This document shows, one piece after another, positions 7,664-13,912 of a DNA stretch of 13,943 nt (position 1 is its first letter; each line of letters starts with the position of its first letter). Source of the stretch: an uncultured Verrucomicrobiales bacterium (GTDB taxonomy: Bacteria > Verrucomicrobiota > Verrucomicrobiia > Verrucomicrobiales > Akkermansiaceae); contig CALBVA010000047.1 in the NCBI GenBank assembly GCA_937969125.1, positions 1 to 13,943 on the forward strand, given 5' to 3'. A model generated the notes under the pieces. It was given only the letters and a program-made list of their open reading frames with translations. It had not been told where the DNA came from and did not search any database. A program made the position numbers and the translations under genes.

Positions 7664-7681
7664 TCTCGTCACATGACGAGA
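7664..7681. promoter_or_regulatory. 18-bp palindrome between divergent genes, possible operator
   Basis: TCTCGTCA (7664-7671) and TGACGAGA (7674-7681) are perfect inverted repeats with a two-base centre CA. The symmetry continues outward after one G/T mismatch for three more bases (ATT and AAT). It lies 42 bases before the DUF1287 start (minus) and 54 before the CBM9-like start (plus), so a dimeric regulator bound there could reach both promoters. It does not look like a LexA or Fur box. The near-absent loop makes a terminator unlikely. The rest of this 113-base intergenic region holds no clear promoter. Confidence 0.45.
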
Positions 7682-7735
7682 GAATTCCTCTAAATTACCT
7701 TGCCGAAGCGCGATTTTGTTCATTTTTCCGTAATA

Positions 7736-8365
7736 ATGAACCGAATCGCCTTAATTCATGCTGACCGCTGTCCTGATTTTGATGATCTAGATGATTTTGG
7801 TCTCAGCATTAGCCGGGATTGGGCGGGCAATGAGATCCCCTCTCCGCCAAAAATTCTCTTCTGGCTGGATCAGAAAAAACTCCACTTTATTGCGGGAAGA
7901 AGAGGAGACCCTCCGCAGTCGCACCCGGAGAGTCGGCCCCATTGCTATCAGGCGGATCTGTGGAGATATGACGTCGCGGAATTCTTCCTCAGCACTCCCG
8001 ACAGAGAAACATATCTCGAATTCAATCTCGCCCCAAATGGCGCCTGGTGGTCCTGCGCCTTTGGAGCTCCCCGCCAGCCACTCCCGGGCGAGCCATCGAT
8101 AATCCCGGAGGTCACCACCCGCGCCTTCCACAGTGATCGTTACTGGGCGGTTGTGGCGAGCATTCCAATCGATTGGATGGAAGAGCATTACCAATTCGGG
8201 CCGGAAAGCTCGCTGAATGCCACCCTCATCCTAAACTCACCCCGCCAGATCTTTCTCACCGCGGCACCGCTAAGCTCTTCCGAACCGGACTTTCATCGCC
8301 CGCATGAATTTCTGCCGGTGGAATTTACTTCTCTCTCGCGTGACTTTCCGAAAGCGGCCAGATAG
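7736..8365 (+). CDS. CBM9/DOMON-like domain protein, cytosolic
   Basis: This is a 209-residue protein. I chose the ATG at 7736; a longer TTG start at 7700 adds twelve residues with no support. No signal peptide is seen. The middle shows LWRYDVAEFFL (75-85) and YLEFNLAPNGAWW (93-105), the signature of DOMON-like family 9 carbohydrate-binding modules, in which a Trp and charged strand is followed by an E-x-N-x-x-P-x-G-x-W strand. Such modules usually occur in exported enzymes or extracellular sugar-binding proteins, so a stand-alone, apparently cytosolic copy is uncommon. The C-terminal third has more beta strands and an N-S-P-R-Q-I-F stretch but no known enzyme motif. The GT9 gene follows after nine bases and is probably co-transcribed. 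The function is probably binding of a sugar or other small ligand; this is inferred. Confidence 0.65.
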   Translation: MNRIALIHADRCPDFDDLDDFGLSISRDWAGNEIPSPPKILFWLDQKKLHFIAGRRGDPPQSHPESRPHCYQADLWRYDVAEFFLSTPDRETYLEFNLAPNGAWWSCAFGAPRQPLPGEPSIIPEVTTRAFHSDRYWAVVASIPIDWMEEHYQFGPESSLNATLILNSPRQIFLTAAPLSSSEPDFHRPHEFLPVEFTSLSRDFPKAAR

Positions 8366-8374
8366 ACTTCAGCC

Positions 8375-9388
8375 ATGTCCGAGACGCCGCAGTCCGCGCC
8401 CCTCACCGACCGCCCCGCCATTGATTTTCAGGGCGCTAACCTTGCTGTCGCTTCGCCCGACTCCGTCTCGGAGGCCTGCTTCAGCGTGCCTGCGGTCCGG
8501 GCCCTGCGTTATGCCCGCCCGAATGGGATCCTCGTGGTCTTTTGCTCGGAGGATGTCGCGCACGTTTGGAAAAATGTTCAAGAGGTCCGACAGATCGTCA
8601 CCTATCCGGCCTCGGAGTCACCCCGAAAGATTCTCAAACTGATCGCAGATACCCGCGTTCCCTTTGATTCATCCATCGCTTGGGACGATTGCCCGGCAGC
8701 CCAGGCCTTCTCCCGTGCCGCCATCCCTCAGCGTCTCGGATACCCGACTGCGAAGCTTCTGAAGTACCTCACACACGCCGTCGAGGTAGTGCGGAACATC
8801 GGTCCGATCGAGCATCAGGTGAATCACTACCTCCTCTTTGTTCACAAGCTCGGGGCAGATCCTTTTAATCCGGTCAACTTCGAGACCGTCGACCGTCCCC
8901 CACAAGGCGAAACCTTCCGCGTCGCTCTCGTTCCCGGATCGGACTACGGACCGGCCTGCGAGTGGCCGATGGATCGCTGGGTGGAGCTCGCCAGAAATCT
9001 CAAGGACCATTGCGAGCTGGCCATCCTACCCTCACCCGAGCGCGCGGGCCCGGCCAAAACACTCGCACGCGAGCTGGGGAATCCAGATCTCTTCGTAGGA
9101 CTGGATAACGATGAGATGGTCGACTTCATCCTCACCTGCCAAGGCATGGTGGCCAATGACGGCTCTCTGCCGCATATCGCCTCCCTCGTCGGCACACGTG
9201 CGATGGTTTTCTTCGGCCCGAATGAACCGGAGTGGAAGCGCCCTCTCGGCCGGATGCACCGCATCGTGCGTCGCCACGTGGCGTGCAGCGGTTGCCTGCT
9301 GACAAAGTGCAGCATGGACCATCGCTGCATGATCGAGATCTCGGTGGAAGATGCCCTGGAAGAAATCCGGAAGCTCTTCAATCCTTAA
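8375..9388 (+). CDS. Glycosyltransferase family 9 protein (heptosyltransferase-like)
   Basis: This is a 337-residue GT-B protein of the ADP-heptose:LPS heptosyltransferase (WaaC/WaaF) type. It shows PGSDYGPACEWP (187-198), matching the family's PGA-x-YGPAKRWP, then ANDGSLPHIASLVGT (260-274), matching NDSGL-HIAA, and FGPNEPEWKRPLG (280-292). A terminal Cys cluster follows (C304, C307, C312, C318), as in family members with C-x-x-C...C-P...H-x-C. The expected role is transfer of a sugar, often a heptose, to lipid A-core or another envelope glycan at the inner face of the membrane. Three signature positions differ: the N-terminal GD is S-E (E33), the Lys of AKRW is Cys195, and NDSG is NDGS. Donor specificity or activity may have changed. 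The gene is nine bases downstream of the CBM9-like gene; its stop shares TTAA with the facing DUF2017 gene. Confidence 0.82.
   Translation: MSETPQSAPLTDRPAIDFQGANLAVASPDSVSEACFSVPAVRALRYARPNGILVVFCSEDVAHVWKNVQEVRQIVTYPASESPRKILKLIADTRVPFDSSIAWDDCPAAQAFSRAAIPQRLGYPTAKLLKYLTHAVEVVRNIGPIEHQVNHYLLFVHKLGADPFNPVNFETVDRPPQGETFRVALVPGSDYGPACEWPMDRWVELARNLKDHCELAILPSPERAGPAKTLARELGNPDLFVGLDNDEMVDFILTCQGMVANDGSLPHIASLVGTRAMVFFGPNEPEWKRPLGRMHRIVRRHVACSGCLLTKCSMDHRCMIEISVEDALEEIRKLFNP
9385..9388. other. Shared TTAA: overlapping convergent stop codons
   Basis: The palindromic TTAA provides TAA for the GT9 gene (9386-9388, plus) and TAA for the DUF2017 gene (9387-9385, minus). The two coding sequences overlap tail-to-tail by four bases, and no terminator is visible between them, so each transcript must run into the other gene. 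Confidence 0.9.
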
Positions 9389-9840
9389 TCAGTTAAGACG
9401 TATTGCATCAGTAGCGACTGGATCGTCACGTAGAATTCGTCACGAAAGTAGGCGGAGCGCATGTCCTCGTCAGAAATTTCATCGGCATCGCGTAATTCCC
9501 GCGGGCCAAATCCATATTTTTCCTCAAGAGCCAGACGCGCCTGATTCAGCGCGCCATACCATTGCTCCGCATCATCGCGGCGAATGATCACCTCATCCTC
9601 CTCGGCCTTCCGGGCTTTTTCCACCACGCCGGAAACGTAACTCCGCTGGCTGGAAAACTCGGTGGCCAATTCCGGCATCACGATGTCCTCCCACATCGAG
9701 TCCTCATCCATCAGACCCGCCAGCTTTTGCGGCAGGTCACCTTGCGCATCACCCGCGATTTTAAGAAGGACGTCCCAATCCTGCTCCTCCTCCGGGACCA
9801 GTTTCAGTCCGCCGTCCAATGTCGGTCCCACCGTCATCAT
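9385..9840 (-). CDS. DUF2017-family protein, ClpS-linked
   Basis: This is a 151-residue acidic, helical, cytosolic protein without signal peptide. The C-terminal half matches the DUF2017 family: a charged helix ending in E-D-E-V-I-I, then R-R-D-D-A-E-Q-W-Y-G-A-L-N-Q-A-R-L-A-L (DA-x-W-x-x-A-L-N-x-x-R-L-A-L being the diagnostic run), then a GFGPREL turn and a final helix Y-V-T-I-Q-S-L-L-M-Q-Y-V-L. In Actinobacteria the DUF2017 gene sits directly after clpS; the mycobacterial member Rv1332 (AosR) is reported as a redox-linked regulator. The start codon overlaps the clpS stop as ATGA (9840-9837), which points to coupled translation. A second ATG follows at once; either could start. The function in this organism is unknown, but the context points to ClpS-linked protein turnover. 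Confidence 0.72.
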   Translation of the reverse strand: MMTVGPTLDGGLKLVPEEEQDWDVLLKIAGDAQGDLPQKLAGLMDEDSMWEDIVMPELATEFSSQRSYVSGVVEKARKAEEDEVIIRRDDAEQWYGALNQARLALEEKYGFGPRELRDADEISDEDMRSAYFRDEFYVTIQSLLMQYVLTD

Positions 9841-10127
9841 TCTGATTTTTCGAGGGTCGCGTGAAGCTGTGCGCTGTGCAGTTGGTTCACATACATTTCG
9901 GCTTTCTCACGGCCACCGGTCCACACCACCGCTTTTCCGCGTTGGTGCACCGCCATCATCATTTCCTCGGCCTTCTCACGGGAGTAGCCAAAGATTTTCA
10001 CGATCACGCGGGCCACATACTCCATGAGATTCACCGGGTCATCGAGAATAATGACCTGCCACGGCTTATCGACCTGATCCTTGCTGCGCGTCTCGCTCTT
10101 GCGCGTGGGTGCTTGCACTGCATTCAT
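9837..10127 (-). CDS. clpS: ATP-dependent Clp protease adaptor ClpS, actinobacterial-like
   Basis: This 96-residue protein has a charged, flexible N-terminus (1-21) and one ClpS domain (about 22-96). ClpS binds N-degron substrates (N-terminal bulky hydrophobic residues) and hands them to ClpA or ClpC with ClpP. The motifs are PWQVIILDDPVNLMEYV (22-38), FGYSREKA (46-53) and AVHQRGKAVV (59-68). H61 corresponds to E. coli His66, M35 to Met40, and D29-D30 to Asn34-Asp35 of the N-degron pocket. The DDPVNLM form and the ending L-H-S-A-Q-L-H-A-T-L-E are close to actinobacterial ClpS (W-DDPVNLM, L-H-A-A-G-L-x-A-T-M) rather than the proteobacterial N-D-D-Y-T-P-M type. The gene starts six bases after the ispG stop, and its stop overlaps the DUF2017 start. 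No clpA or clpC lies in the window. Confidence 0.93.
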   Translation of the reverse strand: MNAVQAPTRKSETRSKDQVDKPWQVIILDDPVNLMEYVARVIVKIFGYSREKAEEMMMAVHQRGKAVVWTGGREKAEMYVNQLHSAQLHATLEKSE

Positions 10128-10133
10128 CGTCTT

Positions 10134-11915
10134 CTAAATTTCCACCGCTTTTTCCGGAGCCTCCACCCAGCGGCCATGCTCGCGGATAAGGTCCTGCAAT
10201 CGCTCGACGGCTTCCCCTTCCGGGATGTTGAATTTCACCGGCTCCTTGCCGACGTAGAGATTGATCTTACCCGGAGCACCGCCGACGTATCCGAAGTCCG
10301 CGTCCGCCATCTCGCCGGGGCCATTGACAATACAACCCATCACCGCGATGCGCACGCCTTTGAGATGACCCGTGGCTTCGCGAATCTTTTGCGTGGTGTC
10401 CTGCAGGTTGAAAAGAGTACGTCCGCAGCTCGGGCAAGCCACGTAGTCGGTCTTAAAGATGCGCGCACCAGCCGCTTGCAGGATATTATAAGAGAGACGG
10501 AGCGACTGCCCCGGAGCCTCCTCGCCCTGGACGATGATGGCATCACCAATCCCGTCACAAATGAGTGAACCGAGATTCATGGAGGCACGGAGAAGAGTCG
10601 GCAGGAAATCCGAGCCAGCATCAGCCGAGGGCTGAAGGGTGTCCTTTAGAAGAATGGCGTGCCGAGCATCGAGCTTCGAAGCCAGGAGACGGAAAGCGGC
10701 GATCACCGGAATGCCAAGATCATAACGAACCGTCACCAATTCCAAATTACCGGATTGATTGACCGCCGAGACTGCCTCGTCGTCGCGGGGATCGAGGACT
10801 ATGATGCCCGCGTCCTCCAGAACGATCTCAGGTTTAAAGTCGCCCATCTGCTCGATCTTATGCGCGACGGCATCCCACTTTTTGCGAGAGGTGAAGACCC
10901 GGGTCAACTCGGTGCCGCCAAGTTTCAAGTCTCGGACTTCTCGTACTTCCGACTTACGGCGTTCGAATTCAAAAGGATTCCAGGTCGGAGCGACCTCCTG
11001 CGAGCAGCCGCCAGTGGGGATCGCGGTGACCAGAGCCTGCGCTACCGGGACCTCATGGACCGCGTCCTCGGTGAGGCTAACACGAATGGTATCACCGATG
11101 CCGTCGGCAAGGAGGCTGCCGATGCCGATCGCACTTTTAATCCGGCCATCCTCGCCATCGCCCGCCTCAGTGACTCCGAGATGAAGGGGGTAATTCCAAT
11201 CCGGGCCTTCCTCAGCAAGTCGCGCCACCAGGAGCCGGTAGGCCTCGATCATCACCTTGGGATTCGAGGCCTTCATTGAGAAAACAAAGTTGTGGAAGTC
11301 CTCCTCCCGGGCGATGCGAGCAAACTCCAGCGCACTCTCCACCATACCGAGCGGGGTGTCGCCGTAGCGATTCATGATGCGATCAGAGAGGGAGCCGTGA
11401 TTCGTCCCGATGCGGATGGCGCGGCCGAGGTCTTTACAGAGATGGACGAGCGGGGCGAATTCCTCCCGAATCCGCCCGAGCTCCTCTTCGTATTGCTCGT
11501 CGGTGTATTCGCGGATTTCGAATTTTTTCTTATCGGCGTAGTTCCCGGGATTTACGCGAACCTTCTCGACCCATTTGGCGGCTTCAAAGGCAGCATCCGG
11601 CTTAAAGTGGATATCAGCGACGAGGGGAACGTCGCAGCCGGCAGCGCGCACACCATCGCGGATATTCTCCAGATTTTGCGCATATTTTTTAGTCTGTGCG
11701 GTGATGCGGACGATTTGGCAACCGGCCTCCGCCAGCTGTAGGACCTCTGCGACACAGGCCTCGGTGTCGCGGGTATCGGAGGTGATCATTGACTGCACCA
11801 CCACGGGATGGCCGCCGCCCATCTTGACATTTCCGACTGTCACCACGCGCGATTGACGGCGCGAATACTCGAAGAGATCGGGACAATACTGGAGGTCTGG
11901 GGAGTTGGCGGACAT
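10134..11915 (-). CDS. ispG: (E)-4-hydroxy-3-methylbut-2-enyl-diphosphate synthase, long three-domain form
   Basis: IspG (GcpE) reduces MEcPP to HMBPP in the MEP isoprenoid pathway, in the cytosol, using ferredoxin or flavodoxin. The N-terminal TIM barrel (about 20-290) begins V-T-V-G-N-V-K-M-G-G-G-H-P-V-V-V-Q-S-M. The C-terminal domain holds the [4Fe-4S] ligands Cys494, Cys497 (CPSC) and Cys528, with Glu535 in CIVNGPGE as the fourth ligand at the spacing known from Thermus IspG. At 593 residues it is far longer than E. coli IspG (372): the extra ~200 residues (about 300-480) form the inserted A* domain typical of plant, chlamydial and Bacteroidetes enzymes, with LICDGIGDAIIV echoing LLADGIGDTIRV of the barrel. 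A Shine-Dalgarno AGGAAG (11930-11925) lies nine bases before ATG. It is the first gene of ispG-clpS-DUF2017. Confidence 0.96.
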   Translation of the reverse strand: MSANSPDLQYCPDLFEYSRRQSRVVTVGNVKMGGGHPVVVQSMITSDTRDTEACVAEVLQLAEAGCQIVRITAQTKKYAQNLENIRDGVRAAGCDVPLVADIHFKPDAAFEAAKWVEKVRVNPGNYADKKKFEIREYTDEQYEEELGRIREEFAPLVHLCKDLGRAIRIGTNHGSLSDRIMNRYGDTPLGMVESALEFARIAREEDFHNFVFSMKASNPKVMIEAYRLLVARLAEEGPDWNYPLHLGVTEAGDGEDGRIKSAIGIGSLLADGIGDTIRVSLTEDAVHEVPVAQALVTAIPTGGCSQEVAPTWNPFEFERRKSEVREVRDLKLGGTELTRVFTSRKKWDAVAHKIEQMGDFKPEIVLEDAGIIVLDPRDDEAVSAVNQSGNLELVTVRYDLGIPVIAAFRLLASKLDARHAILLKDTLQPSADAGSDFLPTLLRASMNLGSLICDGIGDAIIVQGEEAPGQSLRLSYNILQAAGARIFKTDYVACPSCGRTLFNLQDTTQKIREATGHLKGVRIAVMGCIVNGPGEMADADFGYVGGAPGKINLYVGKEPVKFNIPEGEAVERLQDLIREHGRWVEAPEKAVEI

Positions 11916-11924
11916 CTACCCACT

Positions 11925-11930
11925 CTTCCT
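11925..11930 (-). promoter_or_regulatory. Shine-Dalgarno site of ispG
   Basis: AGGAAG on the minus strand lies nine bases upstream of the ispG ATG at 11915 and supports that start. Between it and the gapA terminator (11977) there are only about 45 bases, so an ispG promoter must lie there or overlap the terminator. I see no convincing -35/-10 pair. Confidence 0.5.
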
Positions 11931-11976
11931 AAGCGAAAAGCTCCGCCGCCGCAACGGCAGCGTGAGAACGACCCGG

Positions 11977-12012
11977 AAAAAAAAGCTGCTCCGGTTTCCC
12001 GGAGCAGCTTTT
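11977..12012 (-). terminator. Rho-independent terminator of gapA
   Basis: A perfect 14-base inverted repeat is seen: AAAAGCTGCTCCGG (11981-11994) and CCGGAGCAGCTTTT (11999-12012) around a TTTC loop. In the minus direction the stem runs into eight T residues (11984-11977). It lies 28 bases beyond the gapA stop and separates gapA from ispG. The short T run on the other strand (12009-12012) means it may be partly bidirectional. Confidence 0.93.
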
Positions 12013-12040
12013 GAGAAAGGAGGAAAATTCCCGGTAGATC

Positions 12041-13042
12041 CTAGAGGGAGTCGCCGAGCATCTTCATGGCGTCAGCGGCGCGGTTGGAGTAACCCCACTC
12101 GTTGTCATACCATGAGCAGACCTTCACCATGTTACCATCGATGATGGTGGTGAGTTCACTATCGAAAATGGAGCTATGCGGGTCACCCACAATGTCCTGA
12201 AGGACGAGAGGCATTTCGCTATAGTGGAGGACTCCCTTGAGAGGACCTTCGGCAGCTTCCTTGAAGGCGGCATTGACCTCTTCAGCGGTGACATCGGCAT
12301 TCAGCTCAGCGACAAGATCGGTGAGGGAGCCGGTGGGAGTGGGGACACGGAAGGCGCCGCCATTCAGCTTACCCTTCAACTCGGGAATGACCTCGCCAAT
12401 GGCGCGGGCCGCTCCGGTGGAGGAAGGAATGATGTTCTCAGCAGCGGAACGTGCGCGGCGGAGGTCACCGTGAGGAGCATCAAGGAGACGCTGGTCACCG
12501 GTGTAGGAGTGAATGGTGCTCATGAAGCCACGCTTGAGGCCCCACTTATCATTGAGAACCTTGGCAAGAGGAGCCAGGCAGTTGGTGGTGCAGGAGGCAT
12601 TCGAAACGATGTGGTGATTTTCAGCATCGTATTCGTCGCTGTTGATGCCGAGGCACATGGTGAGATCGGGATCAGTCGCAGGAGCGGAGATAAGAACCTT
12701 CTTGGCACCAGCGGTGATGTGCTTGGTGGCACCTTCGCGGCTGCAGAAGAAACCGGTGGATTCCAGGACGACGTCGGCATTCCACTCGCCCCATGGCAGG
12801 TTTGCAGGATCGCGCTCAGCGGTGGCGTGGATCTTGTGTCCGTCGACGATGATGAATTCGTCATCATAAGAAACCTCACGGGAGAACTGCCCCTGGGAGG
12901 AGTCATACTTGAGGAGGTGTGCGAGAGTCTTGTTGTCGGTGAGATCGTTGATCGCGACGACTTTCTTGAGCTCATCGTCGCTCATGGAGCGAAGCACCAT
13001 CCGGCCGATACGGCCGAATCCGTTAATTGCATAATTTGCCAT
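12041..13042 (-). CDS. gapA: Type I glyceraldehyde-3-phosphate dehydrogenase
   Basis: This is a complete 333-residue enzyme, within the usual 330-340. It oxidises glyceraldehyde 3-phosphate to 1,3-bisphosphoglycerate with NAD(P) and phosphate in glycolysis. The NAD-binding motif NGFGRIGR is at 7-14, the active-site SNASCTTN gives Cys151, and His178 lies in HSYTGDQ. The run D-L-R-R-A-R-S-A-A-E-N-I-I-P and the ending WYDNEWGYS are also present. Cofactor cues are mostly NAD type: Asp33 in IND-LTD, as in Bacillus GapA. However LDAPH (187-191) combines the Ala of NADP-using chloroplast-type enzymes (LDASH) with the Pro of NAD-specific ones (LDLPH). A Shine-Dalgarno AGGA (13053-13050) is seven bases before ATG, and promoter and terminator are both visible, so it is probably a single-gene unit. 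Codons TTA, CTA and TCA are avoided, as in highly expressed genes. Confidence 0.97.
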   Translation of the reverse strand: MANYAINGFGRIGRMVLRSMSDDELKKVVAINDLTDNKTLAHLLKYDSSQGQFSREVSYDDEFIIVDGHKIHATAERDPANLPWGEWNADVVLESTGFFCSREGATKHITAGAKKVLISAPATDPDLTMCLGINSDEYDAENHHIVSNASCTTNCLAPLAKVLNDKWGLKRGFMSTIHSYTGDQRLLDAPHGDLRRARSAAENIIPSSTGAARAIGEVIPELKGKLNGGAFRVPTPTGSLTDLVAELNADVTAEEVNAAFKEAAEGPLKGVLHYSEMPLVLQDIVGDPHSSIFDSELTTIIDGNMVKVCSWYDNEWGYSNRAADAMKMLGDSL

Positions 13043-13049
13043 GGGTTTG

Positions 13050-13053
13050 TCCT
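13050..13053 (-). promoter_or_regulatory. Shine-Dalgarno site of gapA
   Basis: AGGA on the minus strand is seven bases before the gapA ATG at 13042, a good spacing that fixes the start. It is one of the few genes here with a clear ribosome-binding site. Confidence 0.7.
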
Positions 13054-13106
13054 AGAATTAGGGTTGGAGTTGTCCTCCCAAACCAGGCTGGCGGGAAAAC
13101 GGCGGC

Positions 13107-13134
13107 ATTATGCAAGGAAGCGGTCCTCCGTCAA
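13107..13134 (-). promoter_or_regulatory. Candidate sigma-70-type promoter of gapA
   Basis: On the minus strand TTGACG (13134-13129; 5 of 6 matches to TTGACA) is followed after 16 bases by CATAAT (13112-13107; 5 of 6 matches to TATAAT). Transcription would start near 13100, giving a leader of just under 60 bases before gapA. It lies in the 132-base gap after the upstream secreted-protein gene, for which no clear terminator is visible. Confidence 0.65.
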
Positions 13135-13174
13135 GGGATGGATGGACAGCGGGCGCGGGAGGAATTTCTGAAGG

Positions 13175-13912
13175 CTACTTCGGAGCTCCCTCGTAGATGA
13201 GGGTGTGGCCGACCTCTTTCTTCGTCTTACGTTTCCAGAAGAGACAATGCAGCCGCTGGTTCTTTGGCCGCTTCAGGCTGTTCTCAAAGAAGAAATCCGC
13301 ATTGCCCTGCGCGTCAAGGTAGCCGAATTTGGTCAAGCGGTCGGGTTCCGGTAATGGGACCACCTTGGTTCTACCGGGTTTGATGATGATGGTTTTACGG
13401 TCGGCAACCATCACGTAGACATCTTTATGGGAAACATTGGTGAAGCGAACATGCTGGAGTGGTAACGCTTCGAGGTCATCCGGGACGACCATCGACAAGG
13501 ATTTCTCCCAATTCATCTCCTTGTGAGCGGGGAAAATGACAGCGAGTTGGTGGGTAAGCTTCGCCTTAATCGGGAGCTTCATCCACGATTTACCTTCAGC
13601 AGTCTTCCCGCGGTAAATATCAAGGGACTTCTTCTTCGGCGGAAGCGGGATGGATTTTGAGAGGTTGATGAAGCCAAGATTGGCTACGAGAGGATCAAGG
13701 TCCTTTCGCGCAAAGGAAAATTCCGCCGGAGGGGCTTCCTCTTTCTCAAAGGGGTCCATGACCCGGATCCCATTTTTAAGCTTCCACTTGAAGGGCGGAC
13801 GCTCCCCTAGCGCAATCACCCTGAGATGATTTGGCTTGGCTTTTTTCTTCTGACCAAGGGCCGAGCCGGTGAGCAAGAGGGGTAGGATTAAAAGAGCAAT
13901 CAGGATTTTCAT
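13175..13912 (-). CDS. Secreted lysine-rich protein of unknown function
   Basis: This protein has 245 residues from the ATG at 13912. A TTG at 13924 would add four residues (M-Q-N-T) and is less likely because the ATG already begins a typical signal peptide (MKILIALLILPLLLTGSALG|Q, cleavage near residue 20). The mature part starts with a basic run QKKKAK and is rich in Lys and Pro. One segment reads GERPPFKWKLKNGIRVMD, followed by an acidic P-rich stretch (EKEEAPP). The C-terminal half alternates hydrophobic and charged residues, as in a beta-sandwich (VRFTNVSHKDVYVMVADRK, then IIIKPGRTKVVPLPEPD). There is no Cys pair, no catalytic motif and no lipobox. I do not recognise the family. It may be specific to Verrucomicrobia. 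It is upstream of gapA in the same direction, but gapA has its own promoter. Confidence 0.75.
   Translation of the reverse strand: MKILIALLILPLLLTGSALGQKKKAKPNHLRVIALGERPPFKWKLKNGIRVMDPFEKEEAPPAEFSFARKDLDPLVANLGFINLSKSIPLPPKKKSLDIYRGKTAEGKSWMKLPIKAKLTHQLAVIFPAHKEMNWEKSLSMVVPDDLEALPLQHVRFTNVSHKDVYVMVADRKTIIIKPGRTKVVPLPEPDRLTKFGYLDAQGNADFFFENSLKRPKNQRLHCLFWKRKTKKEVGHTLIYEGAPK

Noticed and set aside
7700..7735. Extended N-terminus of the CBM9-like protein from TTG
   Set aside because: The ATG at 7736 gives a natural start, and the extra twelve residues carry no motif or signal peptide.
9861..11741. Long plus-strand open frames (235, 206 and 149 codons) opposite clpS and ispG
   Set aside because: They are in the same antisense register relative to ispG, arise from its codon bias, and their His-rich or hydrophobic translations match nothing.
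12176..13171. A 331-codon open frame on the plus strand opposite gapA
   Set aside because: It is exactly codon-in-register antisense to gapA, where stops can arise only from TTA, CTA and TCA codons that gapA avoids. Its protein has no recognisable domain, while the minus-strand GAPDH is certain.
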